Positions 56,494-64,000 of a stretch of 64,000 nt of DNA are shown here, one piece after another. The notes under the pieces are model-generated. The model was not told the DNA's origin, ran no database searches, and saw nothing but the letters and a program-made list of their open reading frames with translations. This stretch comes from Burkholderiaceae bacterium (GTDB taxonomy: Bacteria > Pseudomonadota > Gammaproteobacteria > Burkholderiales > Burkholderiaceae_B), in NCBI GenBank assembly GCA_030728985.1, contig JANQYI010000011.1:1-64000 (forward strand). Direction: 5' to 3'. How positions within the stretch are numbered: position 1 is the stretch's first letter; the number at the start of each line of letters is the position of its first letter. The position numbers were made by a program, and so were the translations under genes.

Positions 56494-57366
56494 ATGCTGT
56501 TTGTTCAATTGCTCGCCAATGGGCTGCAAACGGGCGCACTTTATGCACTCATTGCGGCTGGGTTCTCGCTCATCTTCGGCATGACTCGCGTATTTCATGC
56601 CGCGCACGGTGCGACATTTACGATCGCAGGTTTTATTTTTTATGAATTTTACGCAGTGCTCGATTGGGCGTGGCCACTCGCAGCACTGGCCTCCGCCGCT
56701 GCGGCGGGCTTGTTTGGCGTATTGTTGGACCGATACGTCTACGCAGTGATCCAACGTCACGAGGGCTCATTTTTTACAGTGTTTGTCGCCTCTTTTGGCG
56801 CGGCAATCGTTGTGCAAAACGTCATCTCCATCGTTTTCGGACGAGGCATGGTGACTGTCAGTACACCACTAAGCAAGAGCCTTGAAATCGTTCCAGGTCT
56901 ATTTATCGCGCCGATCGCGATTGCTGTATTTGCTTGCGCTATCGTCTCGTTCGCACTTTTGCAATGGTTACTCACTCGTACCAATCTTGGTATTGCTCTG
57001 CGTGCTCTAGGTGAAAATCCTGCGCTCATCGAAGTTTACGGCCTGACACCGAGACGTCTCTCTCAGTATGTATTTCTGATTGGCTCCATTCTTGTAGTAC
57101 CTGCGGCCATTTTAACTGCTGCGACTTCTGGCCTAAACCCTGCAATGGGGCATCACATCATGCTGATTAGTATCGCCGCGACAATCGTTGGCGGAGTCGG
57201 CAGCCTAAGAGGCGCAGCCGTCGCAGGCTTGTTACTCGGCCTCGCCGAAAACCTTTGTTTGGCTTTCATCGATCCGCAGTGGAGTGAAGCGGTCACTTTT
57301 GTGATTTTGTTCCTGTTCATCCTGTTCCGCCCCGGTGGCGTATACGGTCGAGCTACGGTTTCTTGA
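56494..57366 (+). CDS. livH: Liv-type ABC transporter permease LivH
   Basis: 290 residues, eight or so membrane segments. It begins FVQLLANGLQTGALYALIAA and GFSLIFGMTRVFHAAHGATF (the LivH opening), then FFTVFVASFGAAIVVQNVIS. LLTRTNLGIALRALGENPAL is the cytoplasmic coupling loop and IAATIVGGVGSLRGAAVAGL is conserved near the C-terminus. It is separate from livM, unlike the fused permease at 13.1-14.9 kb. livM starts 13 bp after its stop. Confidence 0.92.
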   Translation: MLFVQLLANGLQTGALYALIAAGFSLIFGMTRVFHAAHGATFTIAGFIFYEFYAVLDWAWPLAALASAAAAGLFGVLLDRYVYAVIQRHEGSFFTVFVASFGAAIVVQNVISIVFGRGMVTVSTPLSKSLEIVPGLFIAPIAIAVFACAIVSFALLQWLLTRTNLGIALRALGENPALIEVYGLTPRRLSQYVFLIGSILVVPAAILTAATSGLNPAMGHHIMLISIAATIVGGVGSLRGAAVAGLLLGLAENLCLAFIDPQWSEAVTFVILFLFILFRPGGVYGRATVS

Positions 57367-57379
57367 GGAAAAACACAAT

Positions 57380-58264
57380 ATGATTGCCTACTTACAAAAT
57401 ATCGCTGTTCTTTTTTGCATCTACGGCGTCCTCGCGTTGACATTGAATTTCATTATGGGCTACGCGGGGATTTTCTCACTGGCACATGCGATCTTCTTTG
57501 GGGTCGGTGCGTATGCGACAGCTTACATCGCACTGAACTTTAGCGACTCACTCTTGCTATGCCTGCTAGCATCGGCATTGATTTCCGCCGTGCTCTCCAT
57601 GGCACTTGCTCTTCCAGCCTTACGCGTAAGAGGCGAGTATTTCGTTGCGGCCTCTCTAGGTCTGCAAGTGATTGGTGTGACCATTTTCTCGGAGTGGAAA
57701 TCCGTCACTGGCGGACTCGGCGGAATGATTGGCATCCCGAGACCCCGGCTTTTCAGTTACGTCTTCAATGACGACACCGCTTTTCTTGTGCTCGCCTTGG
57801 TGGTGCTGCTAATGGTGCTTGGCATCACAGCACTCCTGGTACGAGGCAGTTTCGGTCGCAGCCTGATGGCGATACGCGACAGTGAGTCAGCCGCTCAAAC
57901 CTATGGTAAGTATGTCAACGCGGTGAAGACCTTATCTGTGGCTGTTTCGTCCGGCCTTGCCGGAGTAGCGGGTTCTCTCTATGCCTTTTACATGAGTTTT
58001 ATCAACCCAGAGAGTTTTATGTTGGAGATGTCGATATTGTTGATGGCTATGGTCATTATTGGCGGGACTGGAACGTTATTTGGTCCAATCGTTGGCGCTG
58101 CCTTACTCATGTCCTTGCCTGCGGCCCTGACTTACCTGCCCTTCCTGCCTCCTTCAGAGCTGGGCACGATCCAGCAGATTATTTATGGTCTGGCAATGGT
58201 GCTGTTGATGATGTTTAGACCAGGCGGTCTAGTCGGCGGACGCACAAAAGGAAAAGCAGCATGA
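57380..58264 (+). CDS. livM: Liv-type ABC transporter permease LivM
   Basis: 294 residues from the ATG giving MIAYLQNIAVLFCIYGVLAL, preceded by GAGGAA about nine bases upstream. Membrane segments include LNFIMGYAGIFSLAHAIFFG. LRVRGEYFVAASLGLQVIGV precedes the LivM coupling loop FGRSLMAIRDSESAAQTYGK. It ends in a permease-typical MMFRPGGLVGGRTKGKAA. It overlaps livG by 4 bp (ATGA). Confidence 0.92.
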   Translation: MIAYLQNIAVLFCIYGVLALTLNFIMGYAGIFSLAHAIFFGVGAYATAYIALNFSDSLLLCLLASALISAVLSMALALPALRVRGEYFVAASLGLQVIGVTIFSEWKSVTGGLGGMIGIPRPRLFSYVFNDDTAFLVLALVVLLMVLGITALLVRGSFGRSLMAIRDSESAAQTYGKYVNAVKTLSVAVSSGLAGVAGSLYAFYMSFINPESFMLEMSILLMAMVIIGGTGTLFGPIVGAALLMSLPAALTYLPFLPPSELGTIQQIIYGLAMVLLMMFRPGGLVGGRTKGKAA

Positions 58265-59028
58265 CAACAGCAACTGCTCCTCTCGAAGCCGCACCGCAAG
58301 AAATCTTGCTTGAAATCCGCAACGTCAATAAAAACTTTGGTGGACTTCAGGCGATTGCGGACGTGACGATGAATTTACCCGCAGGTGTTATCACCACACT
58401 GGTGGGACCGAACGGTGCGGGTAAGACCACGTTGTTTAACCTCATTACCGGACACTTAGTTCCGTCCAGTGGAACAGTGCATTGGCTTGGCAAGCCCCTC
58501 AAAGGCATCGAACCTTGGCGCATTGCCCGCATGGGTATCGCTCGGACTTTTCAGGATTTGCGCCTCTTTAACCAAATGACGGTAGAAGAAAACATCATGA
58601 CGGTGATGGAACGAAGCAGTTGGCTTTGGCAAGGCGGAAAAGCGGCAGCCGAACAACGTGTCACCGAAATTCTTGAAGAAACACAACTCAGCGATAAACG
58701 TCACGAGCGTGCCGTAGATCTCGCGTATGCGGAGCGTAAGTTTCTCAGTCTAGCTCGTATCATGGCGAGCAAAGCCAAACTATGGTTGCTCGACGAGCCA
58801 GCTTCAGGTCTCGATCCACGCTCGTTTGAACGGTTCGTGTCCCTATTGCGTGGCTATGCCAAACGCGGCATCACGATTTGTATCATTGAGCATAATCTTG
58901 ATATCGTGATCCAACTTTCTGACCGTGTTGCCTTTCTGGATCAAGGTAAACTTTTGGCGCAAGGTAGCTCTCAAGATATCTTGAAGGATCCGCATCTCGC
59001 GGCCATTTATTTTGGAGACCGCGCATGA
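58261..59028 (+). CDS. livG: Liv-type ABC transporter ATPase LivG
   Basis: 255 residues. NVNKNFGGLQAIADVTMNLP leads to Walker A VGPNGAGKTTLFNLITG. ARMGIARTFQDLRLFNQMTV is LivG-type, and the signature region LAYAERKFLSLARIMA is degenerate as usual for LivG. Walker B is LWLLDEPASGLDP and the H-loop CIIEHNLDIVIQLSDRVAFL. Overlapping ATGA junctions link it to livM and livF, so the four transporter genes form one translationally coupled unit. Confidence 0.93.
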   Translation: MTTATAPLEAAPQEILLEIRNVNKNFGGLQAIADVTMNLPAGVITTLVGPNGAGKTTLFNLITGHLVPSSGTVHWLGKPLKGIEPWRIARMGIARTFQDLRLFNQMTVEENIMTVMERSSWLWQGGKAAAEQRVTEILEETQLSDKRHERAVDLAYAERKFLSLARIMASKAKLWLLDEPASGLDPRSFERFVSLLRGYAKRGITICIIEHNLDIVIQLSDRVAFLDQGKLLAQGSSQDILKDPHLAAIYFGDRA

Positions 59029-59741
59029 GTCAGGGTCCTTTTCTCGAAGCAAAACATCTCCGCGTTGGCTATGGCGGGCGTCCTGTCCTAGAAGACTTCA
59101 ATGTCAGCTTGCAATATGACGAGGTCTTGTGTCTGATCGGTCACAATGGCGCAGGTAAATCCACACTCCTGAAGGCTTTATTTGGGCTGGTTCCACTAGA
59201 GCAAGGCTCCGTCACGCTAGAAGGCAAAGCCGTCACGAAACCCGATCCACGCGAGCTAAGCGCCTCAGGAATCGCGCTCGTTCCTGAAGGGCGTGGCGTT
59301 TTCCCTGGACTCACTGTCGCCGAAATTATGAAACTCGGTTTTTGGGCCCACAACATCCCGGCAGGAGAGCAAGCCGCTCGGATTGAATGGGTAATGGGTG
59401 TGCTACCCATGATCAAGCGTTTTTATACGCAGCGCGCAGGAACTCTCTCGGGCGGGCAGCAGCAAATGGTTTCGCTGGGTCGCGCACTGTTAAGCCAACC
59501 TCGTTGTTTACTGCTTGATGAGCCCTCAATTGGCTTGGCACCAAAACTTTTTCAGGACTTGGCGGGTCCACTCCGCGCACTCCAACAAGAACGCAAAATG
59601 TCGATCCTGATCGTCGAGCAAAATGTTCGTGAAGCACTCAAAATATCAGATCGCGTTATCGTGATGAAATCCGGTCAGATCATCCGCGAGGGTTCACCAG
59701 AGGCGTTTAGCGACAACACCGAGTTGATGGAATTATATTGA
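59025..59741 (+). CDS. livF: Liv-type ABC transporter ATPase LivF
   Basis: 238 residues. Walker A is GHNGAGKSTLLKALFGL. VPEGRGVFPGLTVAEIMKLG is a LivF hallmark, the signature is LSGGQQQMVSLGRALLSQ, and Walker B is CLLLDEPSIGLAP, followed by LIVEQNVREALKISDRVIVM. Overlaps livG by 4 bp. The ligase gene starts 1 bp after its stop. Confidence 0.93.
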   Translation: MSQGPFLEAKHLRVGYGGRPVLEDFNVSLQYDEVLCLIGHNGAGKSTLLKALFGLVPLEQGSVTLEGKAVTKPDPRELSASGIALVPEGRGVFPGLTVAEIMKLGFWAHNIPAGEQAARIEWVMGVLPMIKRFYTQRAGTLSGGQQQMVSLGRALLSQPRCLLLDEPSIGLAPKLFQDLAGPLRALQQERKMSILIVEQNVREALKISDRVIVMKSGQIIREGSPEAFSDNTELMELY

Positions 59742-59742
59742 C

Positions 59743-61395
59743 ATGTCGCATCCGGGTACGCTTTGCTTGATCTATCAGGACCACTTAGCGCGCACACCGG
59801 ACGCAGCCATGCTCATCCAAGAAAGTCACCCAGTGACCTATAAACAGTTTGACCAGAACGTTCAAACGACAGCAGCATGGCTACATAGACAAGGCATTCG
59901 ATCTGGCGATCATGTCGCAGTTTGGCTCGTAAATCGAACCGAATGGCTTGTGCTACTTTTTTCATTAGCTAGAATTGGTGCGACACTTGTTGCGGTCAAC
60001 ACTAAATATCGCGCGCATGAGTTGCAATATATTTTGAGTCACTCGCAGGCGACGACACTGATCTTGCAACTCAATTTTAAAAAGATTGATTTCGCCGCAA
60101 TCATCAAAGAGGTTGACCCCCAGTCCCTCAAGCATCTTCAGCGCGTGATTATGTTGGATGCTGATAGCTCGACACCCATAAATTTGCTTGACAGACCCGT
60201 GATTACTTTTGACGCAATGACCGATGATGTAACAACAAACGCATCAGGCTCATCTCTAGATTTCGGTGCTTACGCCGAGTCCGAGACGCTCGCAGATCAA
60301 AATATCGCGTTTTTTACGACCTCAGGTACTACCAAAGGTCCCAAGCTCGTCATGCACACACAACGTACACTCAGCGAGCACGCCAATCATGTAGCTTTTG
60401 GGTATGGATTCGGTGAGGCAAACGACAAGATACTTGCAGCACTCCCGCTATGCGGCGTCTTCGGTTTGAATAGTGTGCTGGGTGCGATTGCTGCTGGTAT
60501 GCCGGTCGTGCTGATGGATTTCTTTGAGGGGAATACCGCTGCGGCACTGATCAATAGTGAGAAGATTACCCATGTCTTTGGTAGCGATGAGATGTTGCGT
60601 CGCTTGACCGAACAACAGATTCCAACTCCCTTTCCTTCCTTAAAGACGTTTGGCTTTGCCGCTTTTAGTCCACGTTTCATTGACTTGGCAAAAGCTCTCA
60701 TCCCGCGCGGTATCCCGATGCGTGGTTTGTACGGATCGAGCGAAGTCATGGCTCTTTTCTCACTGCAACACGCAGACATGCTCATTGAAGAACGCGCGCT
60801 CGGTGGCGGATACCCCGCAGCTGGCGCACTCGCTCAAGTACGCGCCCGCGACCCAGATTCGGGAGAGCTTTGCTCAATTGGTGTTTCAGGCGAACTGGAA
60901 ATCCACTCGCCGACTTTATTCAAAGGCTATTTCAACAACCCACAAGCAACCCTAGATGCCTTTACAGAGGATGGCTTTTTTAAAACAGGCGACCTCGGTT
61001 ATATCAGAGCAGATGGCAGCTTTGTCTATCAGTCACGAATGGGCGACACCATGCGACTTGGCGGCTTTCTCGTCGATCCGACAGAGATTGAACAGGTGCT
61101 CGCTGAGCAATCTGAAATCAAAAGCGCTCAAGTGGTCGGCATTGAAATCAAGGGTCAACTCAGGCCTGTCGCTTTTGTGATCGCCTCAGAGTCATACAGT
61201 GTCCATACGAACAGCGAAATAAGCGATCCCAACGTCATTCTGAACAGAATCTCCAAACAACTCGCCGCCTTCAAAGTCCCCACTCATCTCTGGTTTATCG
61301 ACGCCTTTCCCGCCACAGCAAGCGCCAATGGCGACAAGTTCCAGCGCGTCAAACTAAGAGAAATGGCCCAGCAGAGAATAAATACAAAACAGTAG
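59743..61395 (+). CDS. AMP-forming acyl-CoA synthetase/ligase
   Basis: 550 residues of the ANL superfamily: carboxylate plus ATP gives acyl-AMP, then acyl-CoA. The P-loop is FFTTSGTTKGPKLVMHTQ, motif A5 is GLYGSSEVMALF, motif A7/A8 is FFKTGDLGYIRADGSFVYQS followed by RMGDTMRLGGF, and the late KFQRVKLREMA contains the catalytic-Lys region. Its place directly behind livF suggests it activates the imported acid. The substrate pocket resembles medium-chain or aryl-type ligases only generally; I do not assign one. It is the last gene of the rightward operon; large palindromes follow. Confidence 0.88.
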   Translation: MSHPGTLCLIYQDHLARTPDAAMLIQESHPVTYKQFDQNVQTTAAWLHRQGIRSGDHVAVWLVNRTEWLVLLFSLARIGATLVAVNTKYRAHELQYILSHSQATTLILQLNFKKIDFAAIIKEVDPQSLKHLQRVIMLDADSSTPINLLDRPVITFDAMTDDVTTNASGSSLDFGAYAESETLADQNIAFFTTSGTTKGPKLVMHTQRTLSEHANHVAFGYGFGEANDKILAALPLCGVFGLNSVLGAIAAGMPVVLMDFFEGNTAAALINSEKITHVFGSDEMLRRLTEQQIPTPFPSLKTFGFAAFSPRFIDLAKALIPRGIPMRGLYGSSEVMALFSLQHADMLIEERALGGGYPAAGALAQVRARDPDSGELCSIGVSGELEIHSPTLFKGYFNNPQATLDAFTEDGFFKTGDLGYIRADGSFVYQSRMGDTMRLGGFLVDPTEIEQVLAEQSEIKSAQVVGIEIKGQLRPVAFVIASESYSVHTNSEISDPNVILNRISKQLAAFKVPTHLWFIDAFPATASANGDKFQRVKLREMAQQRINTKQ

Positions 61396-61396
61396 C

Positions 61397-61566
61397 GGTG
61401 ATATGGCGCAATAGCCTGATTGTCTCGGCCTGCTTCGCAGGCTTCCCTTGCGCTTCTTGATTTGACGGCGTCGCCCCAACTCGCTTCGCTCAAACAGGGG
61501 GACGACTTTCTCCGTCAAATCTTCGAAACTCTCAGCTCGTCAGACAGTCCATTGCCCCATATCACC
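61397..61566. repeat. large nested palindrome, copy 1
   Basis: Two bases after the ligase stop a 170-bp structure begins. Outer arms GGTGATATGGCGCAAT (61397-61412) and ATTGCCCCATATCACC (61551-61566) pair at 15 of 16 positions. Inner arms GATTTGACGG (61459-61468) and CCGTCAAATC (61512-61521) pair perfectly. GTCG/CGAC with CCCC/GGGG closes a loop containing AACTCGCTTCGCTCAAACAG. A side hairpin GCCTGC-TTC-GCAGGC lies at 61428-61442. No coding frame is present. A second copy in inverted orientation follows 41 bp later. The two copies fill the 418-bp gap between the convergent ligase and fumarase genes, where they may also stop transcription. Confidence 0.85.
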
Positions 61567-61607
61567 TCTCAAACAGTAAGATGAGCGACCGCATTCTTGA
61601 GCACAGA

Positions 61608-61792
61608 CGCGCAGCGCCCTAGGGCTTAATACGCTGTCTGTCGAGCCGAAGCCCTGCAGCGATGACGGAAAAAGACGACCCCCTGTCTGAGCGAAGCGAG
61701 TTTGGGGTCGTCTCCGTCAACGCAAGGGGTCTGAGGGTAGCCTGCGAAGCAGGCCGAGAAAGCCAGCGTATTAAGCCCTAGGGCGCTGCGCG
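61608..61792. repeat. large nested palindrome, copy 2 (inverted relative to copy 1)
   Basis: 185 bp. The outer arms 61608-61636 and 61764-61792 are a perfect 29-bp inverted repeat containing CCCTAGGG and unrelated in sequence to the outer arms of copy 1. Inside are TGACGG/CCGTCA (61663-61668, 61714-61719), GACGACCCC/GGGGTCGTC (61674-61682, 61704-61712) and the side hairpin GCCTGC-GAA-GCAGGC (61740-61754). Read on the minus strand its core matches copy 1 over about 125 bp, including the loop AACTCGCTTCGCTCA. It ends 21 bp before the fumarase stop codon. Confidence 0.85.
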
Positions 61793-61813
61793 GCTTTCAC
61801 CTATAAAAAGTCA

Positions 61814-63337
61814 TTAACCCGCAACCACAGGAATCCCAGCAATCTTAGCCGACCACTCCCGAGGCCCAGTCGTATGCACCGCAATACCCTGAGAATCCAC
61901 CGCCACCGTCACAGGCATATCCACGACATCAAACTCATAGATCGCCTCCATACCCAGATCCTCAAAGCCAATCACCTTAGCACTACGGATCGCCTTGGAA
62001 ACCAAATACGCAGCTCCACCCACCGCCATCAAATAAGCTGACTTATGTTTGCGAATCGACTCCACTGTCGCGGGACCACGTTCAGCCTTGCCAATCATCG
62101 CAAACAAACCCGTTTTCTCGAGCATCATGTCGGTAAACTTGTCCATGCGTGTAGACGTTGTCGGACCTGCAGGCCCCACGACCTCGCCGCCCACGGGATC
62201 AACAGGACCCACGTAATAGACCATTTTGCCGTGGAAGTCGACAGGCAATGACTCGCCTTTGGCCAGCATGTCCTGAATGCGCTTGTGCGCGGCATCGCGC
62301 CCGGTCAACATTTTACCGTTGAGCAACAAGGTCTGACCTGGCTTCCAACTCGCGACTTCTTCGCGCGTCAGCGTGTTCAGATCGACTTGTTTAGAAGATT
62401 TGTAATCTGGCGCCCAATGCACATCTGGCCAGTCTGACAACGAGGGACGCTGCAGGTGCGCAGGGCCCGAACCATCCAGCACAAAATGCGCATGACGTGT
62501 CGCTGCGCAATTTGGGATCATGGCAACAGGGAAGGAGGCTGCGTGCGTGGCAAAGGTCTCGATTTTCACGTCGAGCACAGTGGTCAAACCACCCAAGCCC
62601 TGCGCGCCAATACCGAGCGCATTCACTTTTTGATAGATCTCAATCCGCAACTCTTCGAGCTTGTTGCTGGGACCACGCTGAAGTAACTCATACATATCGA
62701 GATCTTCCATCAACGAGTGTTTGGCCATCAGTACGGCTTTTTCTGCAGTACCGCCCACGCCGATCCCGAGCATCCCTGGCGGACACCAACCCGCACCCAT
62801 AGTGGGAACGGTTTTCAAGACCCAATCCACGATCGAGTCGTTTGGGTTCAACATCGCGAGCTTGGACTTGTTTTCGGAGCCGCCACCCTTCGCGGCAACC
62901 TGCACGTCGACAGTATTGCCCTGAACCAGTTCAACGTTGACGATACAGGGAGTATTGTCCTTAGTGTTTTTGCGCAGAAAAATAGGATCATCCAGCACGG
63001 AGGCACGCAAAGGATTCTCTGGATTGAGATAGCCACGGCGCACGCCTTCGTCACATAACTCCTGAACACTCTTTTTGGAGTTGAAACGCACGTCCATACC
63101 GATTTTCAAAAAGACGTTGACGATGCCTGTGTCTTGACAAATGGGTCGGCGCCCTTCGGCGCTCATGCGCGAGTTAGTCAAAATCTGCGCAATCGCATCC
63201 TTGGCCGCGGGGCTTTCCTCGCGTTCATAGGCGCGCGCCAAGTGCTTAATGTAATCGGCCGGATGGTAGTAGCTAATGAACTGGATCGCATCAGCGATCG
63301 AATTGACGAAATCTTCTTCTTGGATGGTAATGGACAT
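61814..63337 (-). CDS. fumA: class I (iron-sulfur) fumarate hydratase
   Basis: 507 residues. Interconverts fumarate and malate using an oxygen-sensitive [4Fe-4S] cluster. Three cysteines in the expected contexts can ligate the cluster: RRPICQDTGIVNVF (Cys67), MGAGWCPPGMLGIGVGG and MIPNCAATRHAHFVLDG. Also seen are KGGGSENKSKLAML and VGPAGPTTSTRMDKFTDMML. The order (alpha domain, then beta domain starting near the DWPDVHWAP region) fits the single-chain FumA/FumB type. The related L(+)-tartrate dehydratase and mesaconase share this fold; with the catabolic island next door, mesaconase activity is worth keeping open. Confidence 0.92.
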   Translation of the reverse strand: MSITIQEEDFVNSIADAIQFISYYHPADYIKHLARAYEREESPAAKDAIAQILTNSRMSAEGRRPICQDTGIVNVFLKIGMDVRFNSKKSVQELCDEGVRRGYLNPENPLRASVLDDPIFLRKNTKDNTPCIVNVELVQGNTVDVQVAAKGGGSENKSKLAMLNPNDSIVDWVLKTVPTMGAGWCPPGMLGIGVGGTAEKAVLMAKHSLMEDLDMYELLQRGPSNKLEELRIEIYQKVNALGIGAQGLGGLTTVLDVKIETFATHAASFPVAMIPNCAATRHAHFVLDGSGPAHLQRPSLSDWPDVHWAPDYKSSKQVDLNTLTREEVASWKPGQTLLLNGKMLTGRDAAHKRIQDMLAKGESLPVDFHGKMVYYVGPVDPVGGEVVGPAGPTTSTRMDKFTDMMLEKTGLFAMIGKAERGPATVESIRKHKSAYLMAVGGAAYLVSKAIRSAKVIGFEDLGMEAIYEFDVVDMPVTVAVDSQGIAVHTTGPREWSAKIAGIPVVAG

Positions 63338-63412
63338 GGAGAACCCTATCTGTGTTTCGATGTGTAAAAACGATGCTGCAATGAATAAAAATCAGAATGC
63401 CTGAAATTAGTA

Positions 63413-64000
63413 TTATTTGCCCCGCCAGACCGGCTTGCGCTTTTCCGCAAACGCCGTCGCGCCCTCGCGGGCATCTTCTGACATAAAAATATGATCCGTC
63501 AAAGGACGCTGAAGTTTGAACATGTCAGCCACTGGAAAATCGAGCCCTTTGACGACAACGTCCTTGACAGTACGAATCGCTAAAGGTCCATTTTCGCAGA
63601 TTCGGGCCGCTAATTTCATCGCTTCAGATAAAGCCTGACCCGGGTCAGTGACCACATTCACCAAACCAAGCTGGTAGGCGCGCTCAACCGACAACATATC
63701 GCCAGTCAGCAAAACCTCCATCGCAACATGATAGGGAATTTGACGTGGCAATCGCACCAAACCTCCGCCACCCGCGACCAGCCCGCGCTTGACCTCGGGC
63801 AAGCCGAATTTGGCATTATTAGCGGCAACAATCAAATCGCACGCCAGCACCATTTCAAAACCACCTGCCACTGCATAGCCCTCAATCGCTGCGATGAGAG
63901 GCTTTTTGGGAGGAGCCTCATTCAATCCGCCAAAACCCTTTCCCTCCACCGACGAACGCTTGCGCGTTTTGGCAAAGTCCTTCAAGTCCATGCCAGAGCA
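63413..64000 (-). CDS. enoyl-CoA hydratase/isomerase family protein, 3' part (cut by window edge)
   Basis: At least 195 codons, running off the right edge. Crotonase-fold motifs: CSGMDLKDFAK at the edge is the first oxyanion-hole region. KPLIAAIEGYAVAGGFEMVL and ACDLIVAANNAKFGLPEVKR, with GLVAGGGGLVRLPRQIPYHV, hold the second oxyanion Gly and the catalytic Glu area. A C-terminal AFAEKRKPVWRGK ending is typical. The coding frame continues upstream of the first in-window ATG, so the true start lies beyond base 64000. It lies 75 bp before fumarase on the same strand. Substrate unknown. Confidence 0.9.
   Translation of the reverse strand, partial: CSGMDLKDFAKTRKRSSVEGKGFGGLNEAPPKKPLIAAIEGYAVAGGFEMVLACDLIVAANNAKFGLPEVKRGLVAGGGGLVRLPRQIPYHVAMEVLLTGDMLSVERAYQLGLVNVVTDPGQALSEAMKLAARICENGPLAIRTVKDVVVKGLDFPVADMFKLQRPLTDHIFMSEDAREGATAFAEKRKPVWRGK

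Noticed and set aside
61397-61792. insertion sequence between the ligase and fumarase genes
   Set aside because: There is no transposase frame, the total length is under 420 bp, and the outer arms of the two copies differ, so they are not terminal repeats of one IS.
1-64000. CRISPR arrays, toxin-antitoxin pairs, prophage or defence genes
   Set aside because: I looked for regularly spaced repeats, small overlapping gene pairs and typical defence domains, and saw none.

Overview
The window looks like a stretch of a betaproteobacterial chromosome, most likely order Burkholderiales and near the Alcaligenaceae. The evidence is the gene order pstC-pstS-ppk1 / ppx / glmM-folP-ftsH-rlmE / yhbY / greA with carAB nearby, a one-protein MutL carrying an endonuclease-type motif, AddAB-like recombination genes next to dnaX, and the remnant of a Bug-type solute receptor. 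This placement is inferred from gene content and order; no marker-gene comparison was possible. Most of the window is ordinary, tightly packed housekeeping DNA, with many 1-8 bp start/stop overlaps.

Layout. (1) 0-5.2 kb: phosphate uptake (pstS, start of pstC) and polyphosphate synthesis and breakdown (ppk1, ppx). Pho-box-like sites lie upstream of both pstS and ppk1 in the same arrangement. (2) 5.3-11.4 kb: glmM-folP-ftsH-rlmE, divergent yhbY, then greA behind a leader terminator. (3) 11.5-16.2 kb: a branched-chain-amino-acid-type ABC transporter whose LivH and LivM permeases are fused into one protein. (4) 16.4-24.2 kb: ferredoxin-NADP reductase, a histidine phosphatase, an SDR and a family III CoA-transferase behind carAB. 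(5) 24.3-34.4 kb: transaldolase, then a leftward set of addB, addA, the 4.5S SRP RNA, dnaX, ybaB and recR. (6) 34.4-45.8 kb: an MFS carrier, tRNA-Arg(CCT), xerD, then tsaE-amiC-mutL-miaA, purM, and hda-HAD-pcnB-folK.

(7) 45.8-61.4 kb is an accessory catabolic island made of two divergent operons. The leftward operon encodes two acyl-CoA dehydrogenases in tandem, a HTD2/mesaconyl-C4-CoA-hydratase-like hotdog protein and a family III CoA-transferase. The rightward operon encodes a two-subunit CoA-transferase, a decayed Bug receptor, an SDR and a MaoC hydratase matching the two halves of peroxisomal MFE-2, another family III CoA-transferase, a complete Liv-type ABC importer and an AMP-forming acyl-CoA ligase. 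Together they read as import, CoA activation and beta-oxidation of an unidentified carboxylic acid. (8) 61.4-64 kb: a pair of large nested palindromes in opposite orientation, class I fumarase, and the 3' part of an enoyl-CoA hydratase gene cut by the window edge.

The strongest candidates for something undescribed are the palindrome pair (conserved core, copy-specific self-complementary arms, one compensatory stem change) and the catabolic island, whose dehydrogenase pair looks like a heteromer with one inactive subunit. No phage, IS transposase, CRISPR array or defence system was seen.
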